From Prochlorococcus sp. AG-347-L20 (GTDB lineage Bacteria > Cyanobacteriota > Cyanobacteriia > PCC-6307 > Cyanobiaceae), in the NCBI GenBank assembly GCA_003281225.1, contig QCCP01000010.1, forward strand, positions 1-64,000: a stretch of DNA of 64,000 nt. Reading direction: 5' to 3'. Position numbers and translations under genes: made by a program. This document shows, piece by piece, positions 55,568 to 63,934 of this stretch. Under the pieces are notes generated by a model, which had not been told where the DNA came from, searched no databases, and worked only from the letters and a program-made list of their open reading frames with translations. Position 1 is the stretch's first letter. Each line of letters opens with the position of its first letter.

Positions 55568-57373
55568 ATGATTCTTCTGAACTCAAAAAAAAGGCTTTTA
55601 AACGCAGTAATAATTTTAGTTTCTGGGATCATTATTTTTATTTTAGGTTTAGGTAATACAGGACTGGTGGATGAAACGCCCCCTTTATTTGCCGCGGCGG
55701 CAAGGGCGATGAGTGAATCTGGTGACTGGATAACTCCAAAGGTCAATGGAATGTTCCGTTTTGATAAGCCTCCATTAATATATTGGCTAATGGGTTTTTT
55801 TTACTCATTACCCAAAAGCGCGATTTGGGATAGTTACGGGACAATCTCAGCAAGACTCCCTTCAGCTTTGGCATCATTATTTTTAATGTTGATGATTGGA
55901 GATACTTTGTTTTGTTGGCCACAGAAGAGTGATAGGCAATTCCTCACTCCAATAGTTGCATCATTAGGCTTCGCTCTTTCTCCATTAATAATTATTTGGA
56001 GTAGAACTGCCGTGAGTGATGCCCTTTTAACTGGAACATTAGGGATTAGCCTTCTTTTGTTTTGGAGAAGAATGGCAAGTGAAAATAATGATCAATGTAT
56101 TTCAGCTTGGGTATTTTTAGGTTTTGCAATTTTAGTTAAAGGACCTGTTGCATTAGTTTTAGCATTATTGACTATTACTTCTTTCTTGTTTGCTCAGAAG
56201 GATTGGGAAACGTTGCTATGTAAAATAAACCCTAAGAAAGGTTTTTTAATAACAACACTCATAAGTGTTCCATGGTACATGTTAGAACTTCTAAAAGAGG
56301 GTAAGCCTTTTTGGGATAATTTTTTTGGATACCATAATTTTCAAAGATATACCTCAGTTGTAAATAATCATGCAGAACCGTTTTGGTTTTTTCTTTACAT
56401 AATGATATTGGCTTCATTACCATTCACTCCTTTTTTATATCATGGGATATTTAAAACCTTTAATGATTTCTTTAAAAGTTCAAAAGAAAGTTGCAATGTC
56501 AATGAGACCCTCTATACATATTCTCTATGTTGGTTAATGTCAGTTTTAATCTTCTTTAGCCTTTCTGCAACGAAACTACCTAGCTATTGGTTGCCAGCAA
56601 TTCCAGCGGCGGCATTATTAATAAGCAATAGCTTTATAAGCTTAAAAAATATAAATAAAAGTTATTCATATTTATGGATTTTTAATATTTTAATTTTGTT
56701 TGGCTTCTCAATAGCTTTCTTTTTCTCGAATATTTGGTTGAGTTCAATTAATGATCCCGAAATGCCTAATCTTGCATCTGAACTTATAAGCTCTGGAATT
56801 ATTTTTAAATCTAAAATGTTCTTCTCTTCATTTACCCTTTTTGCAATAATCTTATTTTCTTTAAAATCTAGAAATATCCTTCTTTATCTTCAAATTTTAC
56901 TTTTAATTGGACAATCTTATTTGATGTCGCCAATAAGAAAATTAGCAGATACTTCAAGGCAATTACCTTTAAGGAATATCTCAAAATTAATTTTAGATAT
57001 TCGCGAGGGAAGGGAACCTTTAGCAATGATCGGGATAAGAAAACCTTCAATACATTATTATTCGAGACAAATAGTTTTTTATGAACCAAGCACTGAAGAG
57101 GGATTAATTAATCTGTCAGAAAGGCTAAGTACTGATAGGAGAGAGAATTATGAGGATCAACCTAATTATGAATATAAATCTCTATTGGTAGTAATAGATG
57201 AATACTCCACCCGCGGACAGCAATGGTCAAAAATTAATCATCAAAAATTGGGCAAATTTGGAATTTATAATTTATGGAGAATTCAAAAAAGTGATTTAAA
57301 TAAGTATTCGAAATTTTTAGTTAAAAGTGGTTATAAATCTGACTGGGAAAATAGAAAAGTTGAAAAATTTTAA
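55568..57373 (+). CDS. GT39/ArnT-like membrane glycosyltransferase
   Basis: The 601-residue protein has about eleven membrane segments. The first loop has the motif VDETPPLFAAAARAMSESGD followed by WITPKVNGMFRFDKPPLIYW, the Asp-Glu and DKPPL signature of the ArnT/PMT family. It transfers a sugar from a polyprenyl carrier to lipid A, protein or another acceptor on the outer side. A soluble C-terminal about 140 residues follows. Its stop overlaps the convergent stop of the next gene (shared TTAA). Confidence 0.87.
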   Translation: MILLNSKKRLLNAVIILVSGIIIFILGLGNTGLVDETPPLFAAAARAMSESGDWITPKVNGMFRFDKPPLIYWLMGFFYSLPKSAIWDSYGTISARLPSALASLFLMLMIGDTLFCWPQKSDRQFLTPIVASLGFALSPLIIIWSRTAVSDALLTGTLGISLLLFWRRMASENNDQCISAWVFLGFAILVKGPVALVLALLTITSFLFAQKDWETLLCKINPKKGFLITTLISVPWYMLELLKEGKPFWDNFFGYHNFQRYTSVVNNHAEPFWFFLYIMILASLPFTPFLYHGIFKTFNDFFKSSKESCNVNETLYTYSLCWLMSVLIFFSLSATKLPSYWLPAIPAAALLISNSFISLKNINKSYSYLWIFNILILFGFSIAFFFSNIWLSSINDPEMPNLASELISSGIIFKSKMFFSSFTLFAIILFSLKSRNILLYLQILLLIGQSYLMSPIRKLADTSRQLPLRNISKLILDIREGREPLAMIGIRKPSIHYYSRQIVFYEPSTEEGLINLSERLSTDRRENYEDQPNYEYKSLLVVIDEYSTRGQQWSKINHQKLGKFGIYNLWRIQKSDLNKYSKFLVKSGYKSDWENRKVEKF

Positions 57374-57621
57374 CAAAGCTTTTTTTTAAGAAGAGCATTT
57401 TTTAAATCATCTATGCTGCACTTGCTTGGGATGTCAATATTATTTAGATCTTCCATTAATTCGAGATCGATAACAGAATCTTCGGCTAAAAAACTAAAAA
57501 CTTCATTAATGCTTATTCCCATATCTTGAGCCATCTCTGAGATAAGCCTTAAAGTATCCCTCCTCACAGAAATCCTTAGATCTAAAGGAATATATTCATT
57601 TTCAGGGTTTGCTGACTTCAT
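57370..57621 (-). CDS. Small ribbon-helix-helix-like protein
   Basis: The 83-residue protein has a beta-strand-like start (YIPLDLRISV) and helices DTLRLISEMAQDMG and INEVFSFLAED. This fits a CopG/ribbon-helix-helix layout. It may bind DNA, but no partner toxin gene is seen beside it. It converges with the ArnT-like gene, sharing the palindromic TTAA that supplies both stop codons. Confidence 0.5.
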   Translation of the reverse strand: MKSANPENEYIPLDLRISVRRDTLRLISEMAQDMGISINEVFSFLAEDSVIDLELMEDLNNIDIPSKCSIDDLKNALLKKKLC

Positions 57622-57700
57622 ACAATAAATCTTAAGACATTATTTAGTTATCAGGATGTAATCTTTACAATATTCATTAATCATGCATCAAAAGAGTCAT

Positions 57701-58591
57701 TCAAGTTGCTTGAATAAATAAATTCATAAATATTTTTAATAAAGGAATTGTAATTATTGAAATTAATGTTGTAGTAAAAAGAATTTTTGAAGCTATTTTT
57801 TGTTTCACATCATAAGCCTCTGCCATCAATATTGTTGATATTGCCGTTGGGGTTGCTGCCTGAAGAATTACTGCATATGATTGATAGAAGTTAAAATTTA
57901 AGTATTTGCATACTAAAAAAATAATAAAGGGAAAGATAAATAACTTTAATAAAATTGAAAATTTAATTTCTTCATTTAGATCCAAAATCTTCTCATTTTG
58001 ATTTGTGATTATTCCAAGTCTTGTTCCCACAATCATTATTGCCAAAGCAATAACTATTCTTGCAGGAATCCAAAGATAATTGCCTAAAATTTCATCTATT
58101 TGAAAAATATATGCAAGAAGTACACCAATAATCCCTCTTGATGCAGGGCTATTTATCAATGCATTTAATAGTCCTTTGATGTTTGGGATGTTATTGCTGT
58201 TGGATTTTTCTTTAAGAAATAAAGGTCCAAATATCCAAGCGAAAAGTGTTGTTCCTAAATCAAATCCAATAGTGAAATTTATAGTTGTTGAAGGTAGAAG
58301 AGCTAGTGCAATTGGTATTCCGAGAAATGATGTATTACCTATTAGCCCTGCCAGCTGCAATGTGTGATTTGGAAGCCTCTTCTTAAATATTGGAATAATA
58401 TTTATTAAAGTTATTAAAAATCCAATTATAGAGAATGCTAAAAATGCGCTATTAATTAGGTTTATATTTATACCTTCCTTTAATAGGAGACCCATTACAC
58501 TTAATGGAATGCCAAATCTTATTAGAGGTCTTGCTATGTATTTTGAAATCTTTGGATTCTTTTTCCCCAGTAGAAAACCAAAGATTAACAA
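57701..58591 (-). CDS. AEC (auxin efflux carrier)-family permease
   Basis: About 296 residues form ten membrane segments in the AEC pattern: PLIRFGIPLSVMG, GLIGNTSFLGIPIALALLP and QAATPTAISTILMAEAYD. Such permeases move organic acids or metabolites. The only standard start is TTG at 58,591. The first membrane helix, however, continues in frame upstream (NSLFINIIPLLIFGFLLG) to a stop at 58,652-58,654 with no ATG, GTG or TTG between them. The natural start may be an ATT or ATC codon near 58,621-58,630. Confidence 0.8.
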   Translation of the reverse strand: MLIFGFLLGKKNPKISKYIARPLIRFGIPLSVMGLLLKEGININLINSAFLAFSIIGFLITLINIIPIFKKRLPNHTLQLAGLIGNTSFLGIPIALALLPSTTINFTIGFDLGTTLFAWIFGPLFLKEKSNSNNIPNIKGLLNALINSPASRGIIGVLLAYIFQIDEILGNYLWIPARIVIALAIMIVGTRLGIITNQNEKILDLNEEIKFSILLKLFIFPFIIFLVCKYLNFNFYQSYAVILQAATPTAISTILMAEAYDVKQKIASKILFTTTLISIITIPLLKIFMNLFIQAT

Positions 58592-58698
58592 AGGGATAAT
58601 ATTTATAAAAAGAGAGTTGATGGTATTAATTAAATATTTATTAAAGCAATATTAACTCGCCGTAGTGCAGTAAAAATTATTTTTTATTAATTGAGAAT

Positions 58699-58923
58699 TT
58701 AAATTATTTTCCAGATTGCTTTGTCAGGAATTAGAGGAGATTTATATAAATTCTCTGGTTCTCTAGTCAAAACTCTCCATGTGGGAACCCGACAAGTTAC
58801 GTAAGCAGGGCTTTCTATTATAACTCCTGGATTCTCATCAAAAGTACATGTAAAACCTTCTTTCCAATATCCACCATTGTTAAGACTTCCCTTAAACCAA
58901 ACCCAGCATTTTGAAGTTTTCAA
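58699..58923 (-). CDS. Small protein of unknown function
   Basis: I do not recognise this 74-residue protein. It starts with TTG at 58,923. It is rich in Trp, Gly and Pro, with three cysteines (KCWVW, FTCTF, VTCRV) and the segment PAYVTCRVPTWRV. No signal peptide or membrane segment is visible. It may be a small soluble cyanobacterial protein. Confidence 0.45.
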   Translation of the reverse strand: MKTSKCWVWFKGSLNNGGYWKEGFTCTFDENPGVIIESPAYVTCRVPTWRVLTREPENLYKSPLIPDKAIWKII

Positions 58924-59006
58924 GATCAGAAATTTTTATTTTATTTTAATCAAGATTTACGTAAGAAATCTAAAGTTTATTACTTTTAAAAAAAATTTTA
59001 CTCATT

Positions 59007-59264
59007 TCAGTTTTTTGAAAAATATATTTTAGAGATTAATATCATTAAATTTAAGATCAGTGTAATTAAATTTGCTATCAGTATTGGTGTAGAAGATATT
59101 TTATAACCGTAAATAATCCAAGACAAAACACCGATAATAAACATTATTAATGTTGTTAAAGAAACATCATCTGCCTTTTTTGTTTTTAAAGTTTTTATTA
59201 ATTGAGGTAGAAATGCTGCTGTTGTTAAAATCGCCGCAAAATATCCAAATATATCTACATTCAT
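59007..59264 (-). CDS. SemiSWEET (MtN3/PQ-loop) transporter
   Basis: The 85-residue protein has three membrane segments and the PQ motif AAFLPQLIKTLKTKKADDVS, then WIIYGYKISSTPILIANLI. This is a SemiSWEET, a half-transporter that dimerises to pass sugars or small solutes. It lies 16 bases downstream of the peroxiredoxin-like gene. Confidence 0.9.
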   Translation of the reverse strand: MNVDIFGYFAAILTTAAFLPQLIKTLKTKKADDVSLTTLIMFIIGVLSWIIYGYKISSTPILIANLITLILNLMILISKIYFSKN

Positions 59265-59280
59265 AAAAATATTTTAAAAA

Positions 59281-60015
59281 CTATTCTTTAATTAAATTAA
59301 TCAAAAATCCTAAGGGATCCCTCATATCTGATGAATATCCAAGCACATCATTTGAAAAAAATTTATAAATAATTTTATTTTTATTATTCAATAGAAAAGA
59401 AGCACCTCTTTGAGGCAGGTATTCTTCATTAAGAATATAATCACTCCAATTTTGAATTATTTCATTCATATTATTTAGTCTGAATGTTGCTAATTCAAAT
59501 GGTCTCAAATAACCATCCCCGAAAACCCTTTTAAAAGAATTACCTGAAAATTTTAAAAAATTTAAAACATCAATTTTGTCAAATTCTGAATAGATTTGTT
59601 TTGCTTTTCGGTCGCCGGTATAACCTCTAATAACTTCTTTGATTGTTTTAAAAGAATTTATCCCTGATAACATCAAAAGCATATTGATCCAACCTCCTAA
59701 ACCAATATCTAATCCTCTTGAGACTTTTAGATTATTATGGATTTGATTATCAGAAACAACTATTAAATTTTCTTTGTGAAAGCCTGTAAATTTACAGAAT
59801 TTTTCTTTCCCATTTTGGTTCCCAATAGCAATTGCAAAAATATCTAAATTTTTATCTTGATTTTTATCGATAAAACTTTTTAAATTTATTGCATATTCAA
59901 AGCTATCAAAATCTCCCAATAAACCAAATAAAACAATTAATTTGTATTTTTTCTGCCCATTAAAGTTGAATTCTTCAATCAGATTTTTTATATCATTTTG
60001 AAATTTGTTAGTCAC
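59281..60015 (-). CDS. Peroxiredoxin-like (AhpC/TSA-related) protein
   Basis: The 244-residue protein starts with GTG at 60,015. KLIVLFGLLGDFDSFEYAINL and later LPQRGASFLLNNKNKIIYKF fit cyanobacterial proteins annotated as peroxiredoxin-like. The usual peroxidatic Cys near the first strand is replaced (GLLGDFDS), and the only Cys is in KFCKFTG, so classic peroxidase activity is doubtful. A redox or thiol-binding role is the best guess. It diverges from flavodoxin. Confidence 0.6.
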   Translation of the reverse strand: MTNKFQNDIKNLIEEFNFNGQKKYKLIVLFGLLGDFDSFEYAINLKSFIDKNQDKNLDIFAIAIGNQNGKEKFCKFTGFHKENLIVVSDNQIHNNLKVSRGLDIGLGGWINMLLMLSGINSFKTIKEVIRGYTGDRKAKQIYSEFDKIDVLNFLKFSGNSFKRVFGDGYLRPFELATFRLNNMNEIIQNWSDYILNEEYLPQRGASFLLNNKNKIIYKFFSNDVLGYSSDMRDPLGFLINLIKE

Positions 60016-60155
60016 GATGGTTTGAATTTTTTATAAATTATTCTCAAAAAATTTTTCTTACCTTGATTAGTATAAAATTTTACATGAAAAAGTTTTTAAA
60101 GAAATTAATTTAACGTTTTAAGATTTTATTATTTTAATGTAAACATTTTGAAGTT

Positions 60156-60680
60156 ATGACTGTAGGAATTTATTACGCAACTACAACTGGAAAAACTGAA
60201 GACGTAGCTGATCGTCTTCACAACTTTATCTCTTCAGCAGAACCACCTAAAGATGTATCTGATGTGGATGATCTTTCAGAATTTGAAGGCCTTGATGGAA
60301 TTATCTGCGGGATACCTACTTGGAATACTGGTGCCGATGAAGAAAGATCTGGAACCGCATGGGATTCAATCTTAGAGGATATTGGTGAACTAAGTTTATC
60401 AGGAAAAAAAGTTGCAATTTTTGGTTTAGGAGATTCTTCTACATATACAGAAAACTATTGTGATGCAATGGAAGAGCTTCATAGTTACTTCACAAAAGCA
60501 GGAGCCGAAATGGTCGGTTACGTAGATAAATCTTCTTATACATTTGATGAGTCTAAAAGTGTTATTGGAGAAAGCTTTTGTGGATTACCTCTTGATGAGG
60601 ATAGTGAATCTGATTTGACCGATTCGCGTCTTGAAACATGGGCTTCTCAGCTTAAGGGCGAAATCCCTTCATTGGGTTAA
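60156..60680 (+). CDS. isiB: Flavodoxin
   Basis: The 174-residue protein has the FMN phosphate loop YATTTGKTEDVAD (residues 7-19) and the isoalloxazine loops TWNTGADEERSG and GDSSTYTENYCDAM. Flavodoxin replaces ferredoxin in photosynthetic electron flow when iron is short. The adjacent pcb gene on the same strand supports an iron-stress link. The 140-base upstream gap shows no clear Fur box by eye. Confidence 0.96.
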   Translation: MTVGIYYATTTGKTEDVADRLHNFISSAEPPKDVSDVDDLSEFEGLDGIICGIPTWNTGADEERSGTAWDSILEDIGELSLSGKKVAIFGLGDSSTYTENYCDAMEELHSYFTKAGAEMVGYVDKSSYTFDESKSVIGESFCGLPLDEDSESDLTDSRLETWASQLKGEIPSLG

Positions 60681-60703
60681 GCTTTCTATTATATTACTTC
60701 CCT

Positions 60704-60835
60704 AGTTTGTAACATTTGTTCTTTCACAATATGTTTTTTTTACATAAGTAATTAATTCTGTAAAGAACATGTAAAAACAATAGCGATAAGCAATATGCTC
60801 AATTTGCTGTTTACTTAAATCAAGTGTTACAAACT
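60704..60835 (+). promoter_or_regulatory. Structured leader over the pcb start: 15-bp long-range inverted repeat
   Basis: Positions 60,704-60,718 can pair with 60,821-60,835: AGTTTGTAACATTTG against CAAGTGTTACAAACT. That is 15 consecutive pairs with one G-U. The right arm contains the pcb GTG start (60,824) and the bases just before it. Nested inside is a second perfect inverted repeat of nine pairs (60,737-60,745 with 60,769-60,777). RNA begun upstream, for example from isiB, could hide the pcb start. A transcript begun inside the loop would not. The pairing is seen in sequence; regulation is inferred. Confidence 0.45.
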
Positions 60836-61882
60836 TACGGAAAATCTGATGTCACCTATGACTGGTACGCAGGAAATTCTGGTGTTGTCGGCCGTTCAGG
60901 TAAATTCATAGCTGCTCATGCTGCACATGCAGGCTTAATGATGTTCTGGGCAGGAGCTTTTGGATTATTTGAATTGGCTCGTTACGACGCCAGTATTCCA
61001 ATGGGTGCACAGAAAGCAATTGTTTTGCCTCACCTAGCGGGTATTGGAATTGGTGGCGTTGAAAATGGTGTTATTACAGAACCATATGGAATTGTTGTAA
61101 TTTGCACATTACATCTAATTTTTTCAGCAGTATTGGGTGCTGGTGGATTATTACATTCCAACAAATTTGCAGGTGATCTTGGAGACTACCCAGAAAATAG
61201 TAAGCCACAAAAATTTGATTTTGAATGGGACGACCCAGATAAATTAACTTTTATTCTTGGTCATCATCTAATCTTTCTTGGGCTTGGAGCTATTATGTTC
61301 GTTGAATGGGCTCGTATTCATGGAATTTACGATCCAGCAATAGGATCTACAAGACAAGTTGTTTACAATTTAGATATTGCCGCTATCTGGAATCATCAAT
61401 TTGATTTTTTAAAAATAGATAGTCTTGAAGACGTTATGGGAGGACATGCTTTCCTAGCTTTCCTAGAAATAATTGGAGGTGTTTTCCATATTTGTACTAA
61501 ACAATTTGGAGAATATACAGAATTTAAAGGAAAAGGATTACTTGGCGCTGAGGCAATTTTGTCATACTCAGTTGTTGGTGTTTCTTATATGGCTTTTGTT
61601 GCTGCTTTTTGGTGTGCTTCAAATACAACCATATATCCAGTTGATCTATATGGAGAACCCTTAAAGCTTCAATTTGAATTCGCTCCTTATTTTACTGATA
61701 CAGCAGATTTAGGTTCAGGAACGTATAGTTCAAGAGCTTGGCTTGCTAATACTCATTTTTATTTGGGTTTCTTTTTCTTACAAGGTCATCTTTGGCACGC
61801 ACTAAGAGCAATGGGATTTGACTTTAAGAAAATTGGTCAAGCTTTTGACAATATTGAAAATACAAAAATTACTCAAAACTAA
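60824..61882 (+). CDS. pcb: Pcb chlorophyll a/b-binding antenna protein, IsiA-like type
   Basis: The 352-residue protein of the six-helix CP43-like family has GKFIAAHAAHAGLMMFWAGA near the N-terminus and conserved His residues in IFSAVLGAGGLLHS, GHHLIFLGLG, GGHAFLAF and FFLQGHLWH. These bind chlorophyll. In Prochlorococcus, Pcb proteins replace phycobilisomes as the membrane antenna. The FWAGAF motif and adjacency to flavodoxin resemble the iron-stress, photosystem I-associated type (IsiA/PcbC-like) rather than the constitutive one. It starts with GTG at 60,824. Which numbered Pcb it is cannot be settled here. Confidence 0.93.
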   Translation: MLQTYGKSDVTYDWYAGNSGVVGRSGKFIAAHAAHAGLMMFWAGAFGLFELARYDASIPMGAQKAIVLPHLAGIGIGGVENGVITEPYGIVVICTLHLIFSAVLGAGGLLHSNKFAGDLGDYPENSKPQKFDFEWDDPDKLTFILGHHLIFLGLGAIMFVEWARIHGIYDPAIGSTRQVVYNLDIAAIWNHQFDFLKIDSLEDVMGGHAFLAFLEIIGGVFHICTKQFGEYTEFKGKGLLGAEAILSYSVVGVSYMAFVAAFWCASNTTIYPVDLYGEPLKLQFEFAPYFTDTADLGSGTYSSRAWLANTHFYLGFFFLQGHLWHALRAMGFDFKKIGQAFDNIENTKITQN

Positions 61883-61893
61883 TTTAATCTAAC

Positions 61894-61928
61894 AAAAAAC
61901 CTCTCCTCTAATAGGGAGGTTTTTTTTT
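61894..61928 (+). terminator. Rho-independent terminator of pcb
   Basis: A run of six A is followed by ACCTC, T bulge, CCT, a five-base loop (CTAAT), AGG and GAGGT, then a run of eight T. It lies 12 bases past the pcb stop and is the clearest terminator in the window. It ends the isiB-pcb transcript. Confidence 0.9.
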
Positions 61929-61955
61929 AGAATTATTTCACGTTTTAAAAAATTA

Positions 61956-62609
61956 ATGGATAATCTAAAAGAAATTAATTGTAAGGAGATTTTTAAAAAG
62001 GCTTATGAAAATCGTTACACCTGGAAGAATGATTTTCATGGTTACCAAGGTAAATGTATTTTCTCGACTAGTAATTATATGCATAAAGGGGACTTCTTAT
62101 TAGGGAAGGACTTTAAACCAAATATTCAAAAAATAGAAGATGAGAAAGTTGTTAAAAGTATTGCCTCTCAGTTATTTGAAGTGTGTATACATAGGGTAAA
62201 AAGAGAATTTGAAACAGTGCACTCAGAAAATAATTTTAATCTACTTAAAAATTCTGAAAGCGGGATTGAAATGAGTGTTTCAGGTAAGAATCAAGGTGAT
62301 AAATATAGGGTTAAAAATAACTGTATTAATATGGTCTACAGAAAAATTCATGGAACAATAATAGAAATTTTTGTTGAAGAATTTTTAGATACAGGAATAG
62401 GTTCCCTTAGTAAAAAATATAGTAGTCAACAAATTGATCCGGATACACTTGAGATAAGTTCTCAAAAATTGGAATATGAGGATGATTTTCTAAAAATGGG
62501 TAAAGACGATTATTGGATATTAAATTCTAGGACAATAAAATACTTAAACCAAAATCAGGAAGAAGAAACACAAAAGTTTGTCTTCGAAGATATATGCTTA
62601 TTAAATTAG
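61956..62609 (+). CDS. DUF3386-family protein
   Basis: The 217-residue protein has the family opening AYENRYTWKNDFHGYQGKC and continues with ESGIEMSVSG and VYRKIHGTIIEIFVEEFLDT. DUF3386 proteins occur in cyanobacteria and plants, and their function is not established. It has no signal peptide. It follows the pcb terminator, so it has its own promoter or is read through weakly. Confidence 0.75.
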   Translation: MDNLKEINCKEIFKKAYENRYTWKNDFHGYQGKCIFSTSNYMHKGDFLLGKDFKPNIQKIEDEKVVKSIASQLFEVCIHRVKREFETVHSENNFNLLKNSESGIEMSVSGKNQGDKYRVKNNCINMVYRKIHGTIIEIFVEEFLDTGIGSLSKKYSSQQIDPDTLEISSQKLEYEDDFLKMGKDDYWILNSRTIKYLNQNQEEETQKFVFEDICLLN

Positions 62610-62615
62610 GTTTTT

Positions 62616-62861
62616 TTATTCTACCAATCTAAAGCCTTTATCAAGTAGTTTTTGATATAGGAGTCTCGCTCTAAAAGCTAGAATTTGCTCTTCATTTTCA
62701 TTACTAATTACATGAAAATAATTATTATCTAATTTATTTTTGCTAAAGCATACATTTGCTTCTCCTAATCTTAAAGTCCAGTTCTCTTCTTTTGCTAAAT
62801 GTTGATTAGGGCCAAGATCCCAAGGACATTTTTCAGGATATTTTTCTCTTTTAGAACCCAT
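62616..62861 (-). CDS. Small protein of unknown function
   Basis: The 81-residue protein has KCPWDLGPNQHLAKEENWTL and a hydrophilic C-terminus (LLYQKLLDKGFRLVE). I do not recognise a family. It converges with the DUF3386 gene, six bases apart. It lacks membrane or signal segments. Confidence 0.55.
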   Translation of the reverse strand: MGSKREKYPEKCPWDLGPNQHLAKEENWTLRLGEANVCFSKNKLDNNYFHVISNENEEQILAFRARLLYQKLLDKGFRLVE

Positions 62862-62970
62862 ATGATTAATTTTAACTACCCAATATTAGTAAAAATTTAA
62901 AAGTATGGCTATGAAAAATTGTTTATAACTTTTTCATAGAGTTGTTGTTTAATGTAATGCAATTAAAAAA

Positions 62971-63609
62971 TTACTCTCTGGTTGCGATTAAACAATAAAA
63001 TGGGTCTTTATTCAAAAAATTAAAGATATTAAGTGCTGGTTCAGTAAACTTTTTGAAAATTTTTGGCTCATTAAATCCGTTTGAGATTAATACTCTTCTT
63101 ACATATTTAACCCTTTCTTCTTCAGTAGATGAAGTCCATATATTAGGAGCTTTATGCCAAAATGCTCTGTTTGAAAAAGCAATAATAATCTTGCCCTCTT
63201 TGCTCAATATTCTTGCGATTTCTTTAGTTAAATTCTCTGGATATTGTAAATATTGCCATGCGGCTACCATCAAGCAATAATTAACGCTTTCTTTGTCTAG
63301 CGGAATTTGTTGACTTAAATTAAAATTTTGTATCCAATAAGAATCAAGAATTTTATTTCTTTCAAGTTCTTGTTTGTTTAAACCATGTCCAATAACTTTT
63401 TTATATTTTTTCCCTTTAGGTAAATAACTATCCCAACTGGACATTAAATCAAGGACAGTTGAATTATTATCAATTTCTCTTTCATATAAATCTGATAGAT
63501 TTTGTCTGAAGTTTGCATCTAGATGATAAACAAATTTTGGATCAGAATAAAATTCTTCATCATTGCTTTCATCAAGCTTTTTCCTTTGATAATTATTTAA
63601 AACTTCCAA
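62971..63609 (-). CDS. SAM-dependent methyltransferase-like protein
   Basis: The 212-residue protein has a weak class I methyltransferase pattern: NSTVLDLMSSWDSYLP (motif I-like), KKVIGHGLNKQEL, and ILSKEGKIIIAFSNRAFW, which resembles the post-motif strand. The motif I glycines are poorly kept, so activity is uncertain. It starts with TTG at 63,609; no ATG is available upstream before a stop. The substrate is unknown. Confidence 0.6.
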   Translation of the reverse strand: MEVLNNYQRKKLDESNDEEFYSDPKFVYHLDANFRQNLSDLYEREIDNNSTVLDLMSSWDSYLPKGKKYKKVIGHGLNKQELERNKILDSYWIQNFNLSQQIPLDKESVNYCLMVAAWQYLQYPENLTKEIARILSKEGKIIIAFSNRAFWHKAPNIWTSSTEEERVKYVRRVLISNGFNEPKIFKKFTEPALNIFNFLNKDPFYCLIATRE

Positions 63610-63758
63610 AGCAACTAATTTAGAATCTTTATATTAAATCTAATGAAAAGAAAGCCTAATTGTGTATCATAAATTTTTTTCATTTAATAAATTAAAAATT
63701 CTCAAAAAAACTAGACATCTATTCAAAAAAAGTTAAATTATTAATTAATGATTTAATA

Positions 63759-63932
63759 ATGATGCTTGAGTTCAAGAGGAGCAAAAAAAACAGGTCTAAA
63801 AATTCTCTTTTCAATCCTTATAAAAACGGAATAAGTTCATACGATATGGCATATCTTTCATCAAAAAGAAATTTAAAAAATAAAACTGTTTATTTAGAAA
63901 GAGATTCTAAGAAAGATTATCTTGCTGCATAG
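63759..63932 (+). CDS. 57-residue protein of unknown function
   Basis: This short gene starts with ATG ATG at 63,759 and ends with TAG at 63,930-63,932. The product is basic, with RSKKNRSKNS and a hydrophilic end (YLERDSKKDYLAA). No domain is recognised. The start of the MIF-like gene lies two bases after its stop, so the two are probably co-transcribed. It may be real because it fills the gap tightly. Confidence 0.5.
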   Translation: MMLEFKRSKKNRSKNSLFNPYKNGISSYDMAYLSSKRNLKNKTVYLERDSKKDYLAA

Positions 63933-63934
63933 AG

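Noticed and set aside
57699-57715. 7-bp hairpin (ATTCAAG / CTTGAAT) at the end of the AEC gene
   Set aside because: It overlaps the coding end and stop, has a three-base loop and no following T-run, so it is not supported as a terminator.
60016-60155. Possible Fur box upstream of flavodoxin
   Set aside because: No GATAATGATAATCATTATC-like match is visible by eye. The A/T-rich gap would produce weak look-alikes.
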